36,164 bases of DNA, taken from positions 1-36,164 of the forward strand of contig JAICGN010000034.1 of NCBI GenBank assembly GCA_025923075.1, written 5' to 3'. The DNA is from Chitinophagaceae bacterium (GTDB lineage Bacteria; Bacteroidota; Bacteroidia; Chitinophagales; Chitinophagaceae). The notes beneath the pieces are model-generated. The model ran no database searches. It saw only the letters and a program-made list of their open reading frames with translations, and was not told the DNA's origin. Shown piece after piece: positions 7,474-16,223 of the stretch (the stretch's first letter is position 1; each line of letters begins with the position of its first letter). The translations under genes and the position numbers were made by a program.

Positions 7474-8003
7474 GCGGCGAACATGGCCGCAGGCGGATCA
7501 ATCCACCGGCAAGCATGCCGCATACGCGGCCTACTACAGATGTTGCTAAGGAAGGGCTTTTTAATATTATTTCTAATAGTCTGGACATTGAAGAACTAAA
7601 AACGCTTGATCTTTTCGCAGGTACTGGAAGTATCAGCTATGAATTAGCAAGCCGTGGCGCAAAGGACCTGACCGTCGTTGAAAAAGATAGTAACATGTAT
7701 GAGTTTATTAAAAAAACGGCTGGTGAACTAAAGCTTGAAAACTTCAAAGTAATGAAAGTGGATGTTTTCAGATTCATTGAACAATGCACAGATAAATATG
7801 ATTTTATTTTTGCCGGCCCACCTTATGCGCTCGGCAATATTGATGATCTGCCAAGGCTCATCTTTGATAAACAATTGTTGAACAATAAGGGCTGGTTTGT
7901 GCTGGAGCATACTCCCAGAAATGACTACAAAAAGTTTCCCTTTTTTACAACAGAACGAAATTATGGCACTACGGTGTTTTCGATATTTATAGAAAATAGA
8001 TAA
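7461..8003 (+). CDS. rsmD: RsmD-family 16S rRNA (guanine-966 N2) methyltransferase
   Basis: A SAM-dependent methyltransferase that modifies G966 of 16S rRNA during 30S assembly. It has 180 residues, normal for RsmD. The N-terminal family signature MRIISGEHGRRRINPP and RPTTDVAKEGLFNII is intact. Motif I is LDLFAGTGSISYELASRGA and the acidic SAM-ribose site is VVEKD. Motif IV reads FAGPPYAL: the usual Asp or Asn before PPY is Gly119. That is unusual for a base N-methyltransferase and may change activity, or it may be a lineage variant. The gene overlaps DUF3822 by 13 nt. Confidence 0.9.
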   Translation: MRIISGEHGRRRINPPASMPHTRPTTDVAKEGLFNIISNSLDIEELKTLDLFAGTGSISYELASRGAKDLTVVEKDSNMYEFIKKTAGELKLENFKVMKVDVFRFIEQCTDKYDFIFAGPPYALGNIDDLPRLIFDKQLLNNKGWFVLEHTPRNDYKKFPFFTTERNYGTTVFSIFIENR

Positions 8004-8036
8004 AGTATAATTCATGAGGCCATTCTCAATTCACAA

Positions 8037-8065
8037 TTGACCATTCAGCAATAGTTATTATCTTG
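8037..8065 (+). promoter_or_regulatory. Predicted promoter of the 5-formyl-THF cyclo-ligase gene
   Basis: TTG (8037-8039), exactly 19 nt, then TATCTTG (8059-8065). This is the expected -33/-7 layout of the Bacteroidota sigma factor with one base dropped from TTTG. The ATG is at 8070, so the leader would be a few nucleotides or absent. Confidence 0.55.
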
Positions 8066-8069
8066 AAGA

Positions 8070-8639
8070 ATGCTTAAAGCAGAAGCAAGAAAACAATATA
8101 AACGGCGACGTGAGGCGCTTTCGGTAACGGAAAGAGTTAAGCTTGACGATTTGTTGCTGATTCAATTACAAACAGTGCAATTGCCTTTTATTACCTTTTT
8201 ACTTTCTTACTGGCCAATAGAACAAAACCATGAGCCCAATACTCATTTGTTTACAGATTATCTCGAATTTCAGAATCCGGATTTGATCATATGTTATCCA
8301 AAATCAAATTTCGAGGATCAAACGATGCAGTCGGTACAAACAAATGATGATACCCGTTTTCGAAAGAATGGATATGGTCTTTATGAGCCTGAAGATGGTG
8401 TCGAGGTTAATCCCGCCGGTGTTGATATGATCTTTGTGCCATTGCTTTCATTTGACAGCAAGGGATACAGAGTTGGTTATGGAAAAGGATTTTATGATCG
8501 TTACCTTCCCCAATGCAGGAATGAATGCCTGAAGATCGGATTCAGCTATTTCGAACCGTTAGATGCAATTGATGATACCAATGAATTTGACGTACCTTTA
8601 AGCCTTTGTGTAACGCCGACCACTGTTTATGTATTCTAA
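8070..8639 (+). CDS. 5-formyltetrahydrofolate cyclo-ligase
   Basis: A cytoplasmic folate-salvage enzyme (MTHFS/YgfA family) that converts 5-formyl-THF to 5,10-methenyl-THF using ATP. It has 189 residues, the usual size. Signs are the N-terminal basic helix LKAEARKQYKRRREAL, the substrate segment LLSYWPIEQNHEPNT, the GYGLYEPEDG segment with VDMIFVPLLSFDSKG, and the nucleotide-binding loop RVGYGKGFYDRYL. The end overlaps lpxK by 11 nt, so the two are probably translated from one mRNA. A predicted promoter lies immediately upstream. Confidence 0.93.
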   Translation: MLKAEARKQYKRRREALSVTERVKLDDLLLIQLQTVQLPFITFLLSYWPIEQNHEPNTHLFTDYLEFQNPDLIICYPKSNFEDQTMQSVQTNDDTRFRKNGYGLYEPEDGVEVNPAGVDMIFVPLLSFDSKGYRVGYGKGFYDRYLPQCRNECLKIGFSYFEPLDAIDDTNEFDVPLSLCVTPTTVYVF

Positions 8640-9759
8640 TATTTTCCTAAAAACATTCCGCATACTTTTGTTCCCGGTGGCCATCGTTTATTGGTTGATC
8701 ATCTTTATCCGCAATAAATTTTACGATCTGAAAATTTTCGACTCTGCAACATTTGGCATGCCATTGATTTGTGTTGGTAATCTCTCTGTCGGCGGCACAG
8801 GCAAATCGCCAATGGTTGAGTTTTTGGTAAGAAATTTGAAAGATCAATTTAAAGTGGCTACGCTTAGCAGGGGCTATAAACGAAAGACAACCGGGTATGC
8901 ATTAGCAAATGAAAGATCCGACGCGCTGGAAATCGGGGATGAGCCGATGCAATTCAGATTAAAATTTCCTGATGTGCCTGTGGCGGTTGGTGAAGAAAGA
9001 TTGGATGCTATTTCACAACTTCTGCATGATAAGCCGGACACACATTGTATAATTCTCGATGATGCGTTTCAGCATCGTGCAATAATAGCAGGTATGAACA
9101 TTTTGCTAACTGATCACAGTAATCTTTTTACCCGGGATTTTTATTTACCCACCGGAGATCTTCGTGACTTGAAATCGAGTTATAAACGAGCAGAAATAAT
9201 TGTAGTAACAAAATGCGATCCCTTCTTGACCGAAAAAGAAAAGATCAAAATCATTGAGGAGATCAAACCATTAGCAAGGCAACACATTTTTTTTGCAGCT
9301 AACCGATACCTCGAACCTTATCATATAGTTCGTCATCACGAAACAATAAGTCTTCTTCCCGGCACCGAGATCTTACTTGTAACAGGAATTGCTAATCCGC
9401 AACCTTTGAAAGACCTGCTAATGGATCATTCTGAAACTTATTATATGCTGCATTACCCCGATCATCATATTTTTACTATTGATGACTGGAAGGATATAAA
9501 AAAACGATTTGACAAGATAGAGTCACGGCAAAAGATAATCCTGACCACGGAAAAGGATGCGGTAAGGCTGGCAAAGTTTGGAGAACAGTTAAAGCATGTG
9601 CCGCTATACGTTATCCCGCTCGAGCATCATTTTCTTTTTGATGGGAAAGAAAAGTTTTTATCGTTGATAAGAAGCTATATTAAAAATTTTGAAATAAAAG
9701 ACAAGAAAAACAATGGGAAGGAAAAATTCAAAGAAGAAAAAGGACAAACAAAAAGCTAA
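8629..9759 (+). CDS. lpxK: Tetraacyldisaccharide 4'-kinase
   Basis: Phosphorylates the 4' position of the lipid A precursor at the cytoplasmic face of the inner membrane, proving a Gram-negative envelope. The protein is 376 residues. A hydrophobic anchor lies at about residues 10-28, and the Walker A loop GNLSVGGTGKSP is at 50-61. TLSRGYKRKT, IGDEPMQFRLKFPDVPVAVGEERLDA (in two family motifs), and ILDDAFQHR follow, all diagnostic of LpxK. The C-terminal tail after IRSYIKNF is a lysine-rich extension that overlaps the start of the RNase R gene by 47 nt in another frame. Its start overlaps the preceding gene by 11 nt. Confidence 0.95.
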   Translation: MYSNIFLKTFRILLFPVAIVYWLIIFIRNKFYDLKIFDSATFGMPLICVGNLSVGGTGKSPMVEFLVRNLKDQFKVATLSRGYKRKTTGYALANERSDALEIGDEPMQFRLKFPDVPVAVGEERLDAISQLLHDKPDTHCIILDDAFQHRAIIAGMNILLTDHSNLFTRDFYLPTGDLRDLKSSYKRAEIIVVTKCDPFLTEKEKIKIIEEIKPLARQHIFFAANRYLEPYHIVRHHETISLLPGTEILLVTGIANPQPLKDLLMDHSETYYMLHYPDHHIFTIDDWKDIKKRFDKIESRQKIILTTEKDAVRLAKFGEQLKHVPLYVIPLEHHFLFDGKEKFLSLIRSYIKNFEIKDKKNNGKEKFKEEKGQTKS

Positions 9760-11737
9760 ACGCTCGCACGATCAGTCGTTGACGGGTGTATTGGATATCA
9801 GTCGTTCCGGAACCGGTTTTGTTGTTGTTAAGGATATGCCGGTGGACATATTAATTCGTCCCGGTGATATGGCAACGGCGTTACATGGAGATACTGTAAG
9901 AGTAAAAATAAAAGATGCAAAGGAAAAGCATAAACGGCAACGTGGAGTGGTTACCCAAATAGTAAGTCGAAAACAAACAGAATTTGTTGGTTCCCTGCAG
10001 ATGAATAAGGGCTTTGCTTTTTTTGTTGCCGATACAAATAAAAAGATGCCGGATATTTTTATTCATTCTTCTAAGTTCAATGGAGCAAAAGACCGGGATA
10101 GAGTAGTCGTACGGCTGCTGGAATGGGATGATGAGGAAAGAAGACCTGAAGGTGAAGTAATACAGGTACTGGATAAAGAAGATGAGAACGATATGGCAAT
10201 GAAAGAGATCTTGTTGCAATATGGATTTCCGTTGGAATTTCCTGACGATGCCTTGGAAGAAGCAGCAAGAATTCCTGATACGATTTCTGACAAAGAAATA
10301 AAAAGAAGACAAGATTTTCGAGATATACTCACATTTACCATTGATCCGATCGATGCAAAAGATTTTGATGATGCCATCTCATTTCGCGTGCTGAAAAATG
10401 GGAACTATGAGATTGGAGTACATATTGCTGATGTCAGCCATTACCTTGAAGCCGATACGACATTAGATAAAGCAGCATATGAAAAGGCAACTTCAGTCTA
10501 TTTGCCGGATAGAGTGAATCCAATGTTGCCCGAAGAAATCTCAAATGTGTTGTGCTCGCTAAGACCTCATGAAGAAAAACTTACTTTTTCTTCTGTTTTT
10601 CAAATAACACCAACGGGAAAAATAAGACAATATTGGTTGGGCAAAACGATCATACATTCTGATCATCGCTTTACATATGAAGAAGTGCAGGAAATAATTG
10701 AAACAAAAGATGGATTGTACCGGGATGAAATTCTAATACTCAATGAGCTTGCACAACAAATGCGAAACGAACGGTTTAAAAATGGAGCAATCAACTTTTC
10801 TTCACAGGAGGTGAGATTTAAACTGGATGAGAAAAATAAACCGATTGGTATAATGATAAAAGAAAGTAAGGAAGCTCACCAGCTGATCGAGGAGTTTATG
10901 TTGCTTGCCAATCGTACAGTGGCGGAAAATCTCGGGAAAATTAAGATCGGGGATAAACCGGTTCCCTTTCCTTATCGCATTCATGATAATCCTGATGAAG
11001 AAAAATTGCTGCCATTTATTGCTTTTGCGAAAAAATTTGGTCACCAGTTTGATATTTCAAACCCTGATGCAATAGCATCTTCATTTAACCAAATGCTCAA
11101 AGAAGTGCATGGTAAACCCGAGCAACATGTGTTGGAGCAACTGGGAATAAGAACGATGTCAAAAGCAAAGTATACTACTGAAAATGTTGGACATTATGGG
11201 TTGGGTTTTGATCATTACTGTCATTTTACGTCGCCAATTCGCCGGTATCCTGATGTAATGGTGCACCGGATACTGGAGCAGGCATTGGATAATAATTTTA
11301 TCATTGATAAGAAGATTGAAGAAAAATGTAAGCATTGCAGCGACAGGGAAAGGGCAGCTATGGAAGCCGAAAGAGCCGCTAATAAGTATAAGCAGGTTGA
11401 ATATATGCAAAACTTTTTGGGTGATGAATTTGAAGGCGTGATCAGCGGCGTTGCCTCTTTTGGCTTTTGGGTGGAAACTATTGAACATAAATGTGAAGGA
11501 CTTGTAAGTATCGCCAGTTTATCGGAATATGATGATTTCCGTCATGTTGAAAGCGATTATTGTCTTGTAGGCGCCCGGTCGGGCAGAACTTTCAGAATGG
11601 GCGATAAGGTGTGGATAAAAGTGATTGCAGCGAATCTTACAAAACGGCAACTGGATTATGAATGGGTAGTGGCGAGTGGCTTAAAGGAAGTAAAAAGTGA
11701 AAAGTCAAAAGTGAAAAGTAAAAAGAAGAAAGAGTAA
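9713..11737 (+). CDS. rnr: Ribonuclease R
   Basis: A processive 3'-5' exoribonuclease of the RNase II/R family that degrades structured RNA in the cytoplasm. It has 674 residues. A lysine-rich start (RKNSKKKKDKQKAKRS) is followed by two cold-shock/OB-like domains (about 20-170). The RNB catalytic domain has DPIDAKDFDDAI at 211-222 with Asp211, Asp217, Asp219 and Asp220 as metal ligands, then IHDNPDEEKL and HYCHFTSPIRRYPDVMVHR. A C-terminal S1 domain carries GDEFEGVISGVASFGFWVE. The extreme C-terminus (KSEKSKVKSKKKKE) is encoded by an AAAAGTGAAAAGTCAAAAG simple repeat. The gene overlaps lpxK by 47 nt and ends 8 nt before the prenyl synthase gene. Confidence 0.95.
   Translation: MGRKNSKKKKDKQKAKRSHDQSLTGVLDISRSGTGFVVVKDMPVDILIRPGDMATALHGDTVRVKIKDAKEKHKRQRGVVTQIVSRKQTEFVGSLQMNKGFAFFVADTNKKMPDIFIHSSKFNGAKDRDRVVVRLLEWDDEERRPEGEVIQVLDKEDENDMAMKEILLQYGFPLEFPDDALEEAARIPDTISDKEIKRRQDFRDILTFTIDPIDAKDFDDAISFRVLKNGNYEIGVHIADVSHYLEADTTLDKAAYEKATSVYLPDRVNPMLPEEISNVLCSLRPHEEKLTFSSVFQITPTGKIRQYWLGKTIIHSDHRFTYEEVQEIIETKDGLYRDEILILNELAQQMRNERFKNGAINFSSQEVRFKLDEKNKPIGIMIKESKEAHQLIEEFMLLANRTVAENLGKIKIGDKPVPFPYRIHDNPDEEKLLPFIAFAKKFGHQFDISNPDAIASSFNQMLKEVHGKPEQHVLEQLGIRTMSKAKYTTENVGHYGLGFDHYCHFTSPIRRYPDVMVHRILEQALDNNFIIDKKIEEKCKHCSDRERAAMEAERAANKYKQVEYMQNFLGDEFEGVISGVASFGFWVETIEHKCEGLVSIASLSEYDDFRHVESDYCLVGARSGRTFRMGDKVWIKVIAANLTKRQLDYEWVVASGLKEVKSEKSKVKSKKKKE
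11690..11735. repeat. AAAAGTGAAAAGTCAAAAG-type simple repeat in the rnr 3' end
   Basis: Variants of GTAAAAAGTGAAAAGTCAAAAG make up the last 15 codons or so of the RNase R gene. The same repeat class is intergenic elsewhere in the window. Here it is coding and gives a basic Lys/Ser tail. Confidence 0.5.
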
Positions 11738-11745
11738 ATTCATCT

Positions 11746-12705
11746 ATGCAATCATTTGAGACATTGTCAAAACAATTTGCTGAGAAATTTGATACAAGAC
11801 ATTTTCCTGAGCAACCCGCTTCTTTATATGAGCCCAATGAATATTTTTTAAAGCTGGGTGGAAAAAGAATACGCCCAGTTTTATGCCTGATGGGCAATGA
11901 AATGTTCGACGAGATCATGCCCGATGCATGGCATGCGGCAACTGCTATTGAGCTTTTCCACAATTTTACCCTTATACATGATGATATAATGGATAAAGCA
12001 CCGTTAAGGAGAGGAAAACAAACGGTTCATACAAAATATAATGACAGTACGGCATTGCTTGCAGGCGATGTAATGCTCGTAAAAGCATACGAATTCCTCA
12101 ATAAAATTTCAACTGTTCAGCTTCACAAAGTTTTACTCCTTTTTAATAAAACTGCGATCGAGGTCTGTGAGGGGCAGCAACTGGACATGGATTACGAACT
12201 ACAGGACAATGTAAGCATGACTGATTACTTAAGAATGATCGAACTCAAGACGTCGGTAGCACTGGCCGCCAGTCTAAAGATCGGGGCATTGCTGGGCGGA
12301 GGTGGAGAAAGAAATCAGAATCTTTTGTATGAATTTGGAAGAAAGCTTGGAATTGCTTTTCAGGTGCAGGATGATTATTTGGATGCTTTTGGCGATAACG
12401 CGAAAACAGGGAAACAGGTCGGCGGAGATATTCTTTCTAATAAAAAAACATTTTTGCTCATCCATGCAATGGAATCAGGATCCCATCAGAAAGAATTAAA
12501 AACACTAATAAAAACGAATCCTTCAAATAAGGTTGAAAAAGTATTGAACGTTTATAAGGACTGTAAGGCGGATGAGTGGGCATTACAATTAAAAAACAAA
12601 TACTTCGATGAAGCACTGAATCATTTAGAAGATATTGCCGTTTTATCAAAAAGAAAAGAGCCACTCAGGGAGCTGGCTCTTTTCCTCGTTCAAAGAGACT
12701 TTTAA
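11746..12705 (+). CDS. Polyprenyl diphosphate synthase (trans-isoprenyl synthase family)
   Basis: Condenses isopentenyl diphosphate units onto an allylic primer to make a linear prenyl diphosphate for quinone side chains or other isoprenoids. It has 319 residues. GGKRIRPVL is at 38-46, the first aspartate-rich motif LIHDDIMD has Asp79, Asp80 and Asp83, then RRGKQTVH, and the second aspartate-rich motif QVQDDYLD has Asp209, Asp210 and Asp213. DVMLVKAYEF and GKQVGGDILSNKKTFL are also typical. Chain length cannot be read with confidence from the sequence. The gene lies 8 nt after rnr and ends tail-to-tail, overlapping the opposite gene by 4 bp. Confidence 0.93.
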   Translation: MQSFETLSKQFAEKFDTRHFPEQPASLYEPNEYFLKLGGKRIRPVLCLMGNEMFDEIMPDAWHAATAIELFHNFTLIHDDIMDKAPLRRGKQTVHTKYNDSTALLAGDVMLVKAYEFLNKISTVQLHKVLLLFNKTAIEVCEGQQLDMDYELQDNVSMTDYLRMIELKTSVALAASLKIGALLGGGGERNQNLLYEFGRKLGIAFQVQDDYLDAFGDNAKTGKQVGGDILSNKKTFLLIHAMESGSHQKELKTLIKTNPSNKVEKVLNVYKDCKADEWALQLKNKYFDEALNHLEDIAVLSKRKEPLRELALFLVQRDF

Positions 12706-13067
12706 ATTGTTGTACCGCTTGCATCGAAACCGATGGCGATACAGGTCGCAATGATCACAAGGTCTACAAACACGCTAATGAAGAAAACCGGTATTGTAAT
12801 CTTAGTTGGCATAGCAGCAAGGTTCACAATTAAGGTAATACCCATGGCGCCAATAACAAATGGCCAGAATATAAAATGATTGCCGGCAAGTATTACTGCA
12901 AACATGGTAAGTATGGTAAGTATGCAACCATGTAGTGTAATTGCTGCCGCAAGCCAGCCGAGGCGATATTTTTCCTGGCCAACACACCAGGTAATGAATT
13001 TTTTCCATGGTGATACATGTGTCGTATCAATTTCGTAGGCACGTAAATGTTTTACTGTCGTTTCCAT
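12702..13067 (-). CDS. Small membrane protein, unknown function
   Basis: A 121-residue protein. After a polar N-terminus (METTVKHLRAYEID) there are about three hydrophobic segments at roughly 36-60, 64-84 and 90-113. The frame runs to an ATG at 13085, but the ATG at 13067 is the more natural start; both remain possible. Its stop codon shares bases with the stop of the prenyl synthase gene (TTAA, 12702-12705), so the genes converge with no space for a terminator. I recognise no family or active-site residues. Confidence 0.65.
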   Translation of the reverse strand: METTVKHLRAYEIDTTHVSPWKKFITWCVGQEKYRLGWLAAAITLHGCILTILTMFAVILAGNHFIFWPFVIGAMGITLIVNLAAMPTKITIPVFFISVFVDLVIIATCIAIGFDASGTTI

Positions 13068-13241
13068 ATCAATTAATTTCCACAAATGTCATATGCGCCG
13101 GTTTGGCGGATGATGAGGCCGGTTAGAAATTCTCATGATTTTTATCAGGTGATCTCAAAAATCAGGAATTTTCGAATCTCTAAACATTGAAATCCTCTCT
13201 TTAGATTTTTTCCCTATTTTGAACTTTCAAAACCAACACTG

Positions 13242-14996
13242 ATGGCTAATTCATTGTTTCGCCGTAAGACGATCGATTCAATTTTAAAAGATGCGGAAAA
13301 AGGAGATACGGAGGTTCATCCACATGCATTGACAAGGGTGCTTACAGTTCGGGATCTTACTTTTTTTGGAATTGCAGCCATAATCGGTGCTGGTAGTTTC
13401 AGTTCGCTTGGCGAGGCCGTTTTTAGAGGCGGCCCTGGAGTGGTGCTGCTCTTTGTTATTACCGGAATTGCCTGTGCATTTACTGCCTTGTGTTATTCTG
13501 AATTTGCAAGTCGTATACCAGTGGCCGGCAGTGCCTATACGTATGCATATGCAAGTTTTGGAGAATTGTTTGCCTGGATTATTGGTTGGGCGCTGATCAT
13601 GGAATATTCTATCGGTAATATATATGTGGCATTTAGCTGGAGCGATTATTTTACTTCCTTTTTGGATAAAGTGAATATTCATATTCCTGATTACCTCACC
13701 TGTAGCTATGCCGAGGCGCACAAAGCGGTATTAAATAATAGCCCGAATGAAGAATTGATCAATGCATGGAACTCAGCGCCGATGCTCGGTAGTTTGAAAA
13801 TCATCCTTGATCTTCCGGCTATCGTTATCAATCTTCTCATTACATATCTCGTTTATCGGGGTATTAAAGAGAGTCGCAACTTCAGCAATGTAATGGTGAT
13901 CTTAAAACTAGCAATTGTCGCGCTGGTGATTTTGGTTGGCGGTTCATTATTATTCTCGCATGGATTGACATTTAACTGGACACCGGCAAATGACGAGGGT
14001 GTAAAGTCATTTATGCCAAATGGATTCGGAGGCGTGATGTCAGCAGTGGCCGGCGTTTTCTTTGCCTATATCGGGTTTGATGCTGTGAGTGTTTTGGCTG
14101 AAGAAAGCAGGAATCCCCAACGAGATCTTCCCCGGGGTATGATCTATTCATTAGTTATTTGTACTGTAGTATATATTTTATTGGCGCTTGTGCTTACCGG
14201 CACTGTTCATTATCAGAAATTTGAAGGCGTTGGTGATCCGCTGGCATTTATTTTTGAAAGCCAGAATCTTAATGTGGGGTGGATGCAGTTGCTTGTGTCG
14301 ATATGTGCTGTTATTGCAATGACCAGCGTATTGCTTGTTTTTCAAATGGGCCAGCCAAGAATATGGATGAGCATGAGCCGCGATGGGTTACTGCCACCGG
14401 TTTTTCAGAAAATTCATCACAAATTCAAAACGCCATCGTTTGCCACGATTGTTACAGGATTAGTTGTTGGCGTGCCCATTCTTTTTACAGAAAAAACTTT
14501 TGTCCTTGACTTCACAAGTATTGCTACCTTGTTTGCATTTGCGCTAGTTTGTGGAGGCGTTTTGCTGATCCCAAGAAAAGAAAAGCAGGCCGGCAAATTT
14601 CAGATTCCCTACGTTAATGGTCAATTTGTATATCCACTGATCATAGCAGTTTCACTTTTTCTCTTTGCTGTGCTAAGTAAAAATTATTTCACTAATCTTT
14701 TCGATTTCGATTATTCGGCAAATGTAGATTATACTGCTGGCAAAGCCAGTTTTATGGACCTGGCGACACCAAATATCTCAATTATCATTTTCTGGTTAAT
14801 TTGCATTACACTCGCAATTGCAACTATAATAAAAAAATACTCATTGATTCCGCTCATGGGTGTTACTACCTGCCTTTACCTCCTGACTGGAATGACAAAA
14901 AGTAACTGGGCGTGGTTTCTTGGATGGTTAGCGGTAGGTTTGATCCTGTATGCTCTTTATGGATACAATAAAAGCAAGCTGGCCATAAAAAAATAA
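13242..14996 (+). CDS. APC superfamily amino-acid permease
   Basis: An inner-membrane amino-acid transporter of 584 residues with about 12-14 hydrophobic helices. It resembles the cationic amino-acid transporter (CAT) branch. Helix 1 has the unwound-glycine motif GIAAIIGAGSFSSLGEAV. Then come FTALCYSEFASRIPVAGSAYTYAYASFGELFAWIIGW, split across helices 2-3 as in CAT proteins, FFAYIGFDAVSVLAEESRNPQRDLPRG, and the helix 8 stretch QPRIWMSMSRDGLLP. Substrate cannot be named from sequence alone. It is a single gene behind a 156-nt divergent gap with a weak TATTTTG box (13215-13221). Confidence 0.9.
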   Translation: MANSLFRRKTIDSILKDAEKGDTEVHPHALTRVLTVRDLTFFGIAAIIGAGSFSSLGEAVFRGGPGVVLLFVITGIACAFTALCYSEFASRIPVAGSAYTYAYASFGELFAWIIGWALIMEYSIGNIYVAFSWSDYFTSFLDKVNIHIPDYLTCSYAEAHKAVLNNSPNEELINAWNSAPMLGSLKIILDLPAIVINLLITYLVYRGIKESRNFSNVMVILKLAIVALVILVGGSLLFSHGLTFNWTPANDEGVKSFMPNGFGGVMSAVAGVFFAYIGFDAVSVLAEESRNPQRDLPRGMIYSLVICTVVYILLALVLTGTVHYQKFEGVGDPLAFIFESQNLNVGWMQLLVSICAVIAMTSVLLVFQMGQPRIWMSMSRDGLLPPVFQKIHHKFKTPSFATIVTGLVVGVPILFTEKTFVLDFTSIATLFAFALVCGGVLLIPRKEKQAGKFQIPYVNGQFVYPLIIAVSLFLFAVLSKNYFTNLFDFDYSANVDYTAGKASFMDLATPNISIIIFWLICITLAIATIIKKYSLIPLMGVTTCLYLLTGMTKSNWAWFLGWLAVGLILYALYGYNKSKLAIKK

Positions 14997-15018
14997 TTAT
15001 TTTCCCGATTTTTAATTT

Positions 15019-15041
15019 ATCCTGAGTTTGTCGAAGGATTA
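15019..15041. repeat. ATCCTgagtttgtcgAAGGAT-type interspersed motif
   Basis: ATCCTGAG-TTTG-TCGAAGGAT has short inverted ends (ATCCT/AGGAT). Motifs of the CCTGAGnnTGTCGAAGG type are a common interspersed sequence in many bacterial genomes. It lies between the permease gene and the DUF2027-Smr gene and could act as a weak terminator. Confidence 0.4.
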
Positions 15042-15082
15042 AACTTCTGTTGCGCCGTCCGGTAACCATCGGGATACTTTAT

Positions 15083-15090
15083 TAACTTTG
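15083..15090 (+). promoter_or_regulatory. -7 box (TAACTTTG) of the DUF2027-Smr gene
   Basis: A perfect TAnnTTTG match that ends 6 nt before the GTG at 15097. It implies a leaderless or nearly leaderless transcript and excludes the in-frame TTG at 15088, which lies within the box. No good -33 TTG is at the standard distance. Confidence 0.5.
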
Positions 15091-15096
15091 AGGGCT

Positions 15097-16113
15097 GTGA
15101 AATTCCAAATAGGCGATATCGTACTTATTTTACATTCCAATGAAGAAGCCGAGGTAGTTGACATCATTAGTGATAAAATGGTAATGGTGGATGCCGGCGG
15201 TGTGCAGTTTCCTGTCTACAAGGATCAAATTGATTTCCCCTACCTGAAGCGTTTCATGGAAAAGAAAAATGGCTATCAAAAAAAGCACAAGCAATTTATT
15301 GACGACGTAAAAAAGGAGAAAGAAAATACTACAAAGCGGGACGAGGATGGAATGTGGCTTACCTTTTTACCTGTAATTGATACTGACGAATTCGGGGATG
15401 ATGTCGTAGATGAATTAAAAGTTCATTTACTCAACAGAACAAATACAGCCTACAATTTTGATTACAAGCTTGCATTTTTCGGCAAACCTGAATTTGAATT
15501 AAAAAACACTATCCACCCTTTTGAAGATTTTTACATACACGATGTTCCTTTTGAAGATCTAAGCGATAGTCCTTTTTTTGAATTTGAATTCTCTTTGGTA
15601 AAACCTGATAAGGCAAAGGCCGAAATATGTACTGCTACATTAAAACTCAAACCAAAGCAACTTTTTAACAAGATAGAAGAGATAAGAAGTAAGAATGAAG
15701 CGAGTTTTTCTTATCGCCTCTTTGACAAATACCCTGATAAAGTTGTTCATGACACGATTGATATGGGTTCGCTTTCATCAAAATATAAGGTCTTCGATGC
15801 GTCAAAAACAAAAGAACATCTGGAACCACCGCGTTCGGTAATCGATCTTCATATTGAAAAGCTGACTGACAACTGGCAGCACCTTGGTAATCTCCAGATA
15901 CTAGCCATCCAGTTAAAAACATTCGAAAAATATTATGACTTGGCCATCGCACATTTACAACCTTCGCTAATTGTTATCCATGGCGTGGGCAGCGGGAGAT
16001 TACGAGATGAGATTCATGAATTACTGAAACTTCGCAGGGAAGTCAAGACGTTTGTGAATCAATATGATCCCCGTTTTGGTTATGGCGCTACCGAAATATT
16101 TTTTGAATACTAG
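15097..16113 (+). CDS. DUF2027 and Smr domain protein (MutS2-like Smr endonuclease domain)
   Basis: A 338-residue cytoplasmic protein. The N-terminus (KFQIGDIVLILHSNEEAEVVDI) is a small beta-barrel-like entry to the DUF2027 region, which includes long acidic/aromatic beta-segments (about 90-200). The C-terminal part is an Smr domain: VIDLHIEKLTD (about 250), a helix with LQILAIQLKTFEKYYDLAI, then LIVIHGVGSGRLRDEIHELLK and the closing DPRFGYGATEIFF. Smr domains bind or nick branched DNA or RNA; the role of the DUF2027 version is not known. The GTG start was selected because the upstream TTG is within the -7 box. Confidence 0.85.
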   Translation: MKFQIGDIVLILHSNEEAEVVDIISDKMVMVDAGGVQFPVYKDQIDFPYLKRFMEKKNGYQKKHKQFIDDVKKEKENTTKRDEDGMWLTFLPVIDTDEFGDDVVDELKVHLLNRTNTAYNFDYKLAFFGKPEFELKNTIHPFEDFYIHDVPFEDLSDSPFFEFEFSLVKPDKAKAEICTATLKLKPKQLFNKIEEIRSKNEASFSYRLFDKYPDKVVHDTIDMGSLSSKYKVFDASKTKEHLEPPRSVIDLHIEKLTDNWQHLGNLQILAIQLKTFEKYYDLAIAHLQPSLIVIHGVGSGRLRDEIHELLKLRREVKTFVNQYDPRFGYGATEIFFEY

Positions 16114-16210
16114 TCCCACCCGTCCTGTCCCGCCTGAGCCGAAAGGCCATCTGCGCACAAACTCCTTGCACTATTGGTTTATTTACAACTGATGGGTCTA
16201 AAATTTTTTT

Positions 16211-16218
16211 TAAATTTG
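16211..16218 (+). promoter_or_regulatory. rnpB: -7 box (TAAATTTG) of rnpB
   Basis: TAAATTTG is a perfect TAnnTTTG match. It ends 6 nt before base 16224, the 5' end independently deduced from the perfect P1 helix of RNase P RNA. That agreement supports both calls. Confidence 0.6.
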
Positions 16219-16223
16219 CTGTT

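Noticed and set aside
9881-10377. Long antisense frames opposite the RNase R gene
   Set aside because: They are Ser- or Phe-rich shadows of the coding strand with no motifs, and the forward gene is unambiguous.
13284-13721. Antisense 145-codon frame opposite the permease
   Set aside because: No domain signs and low-complexity composition; the permease motifs are on the plus strand.
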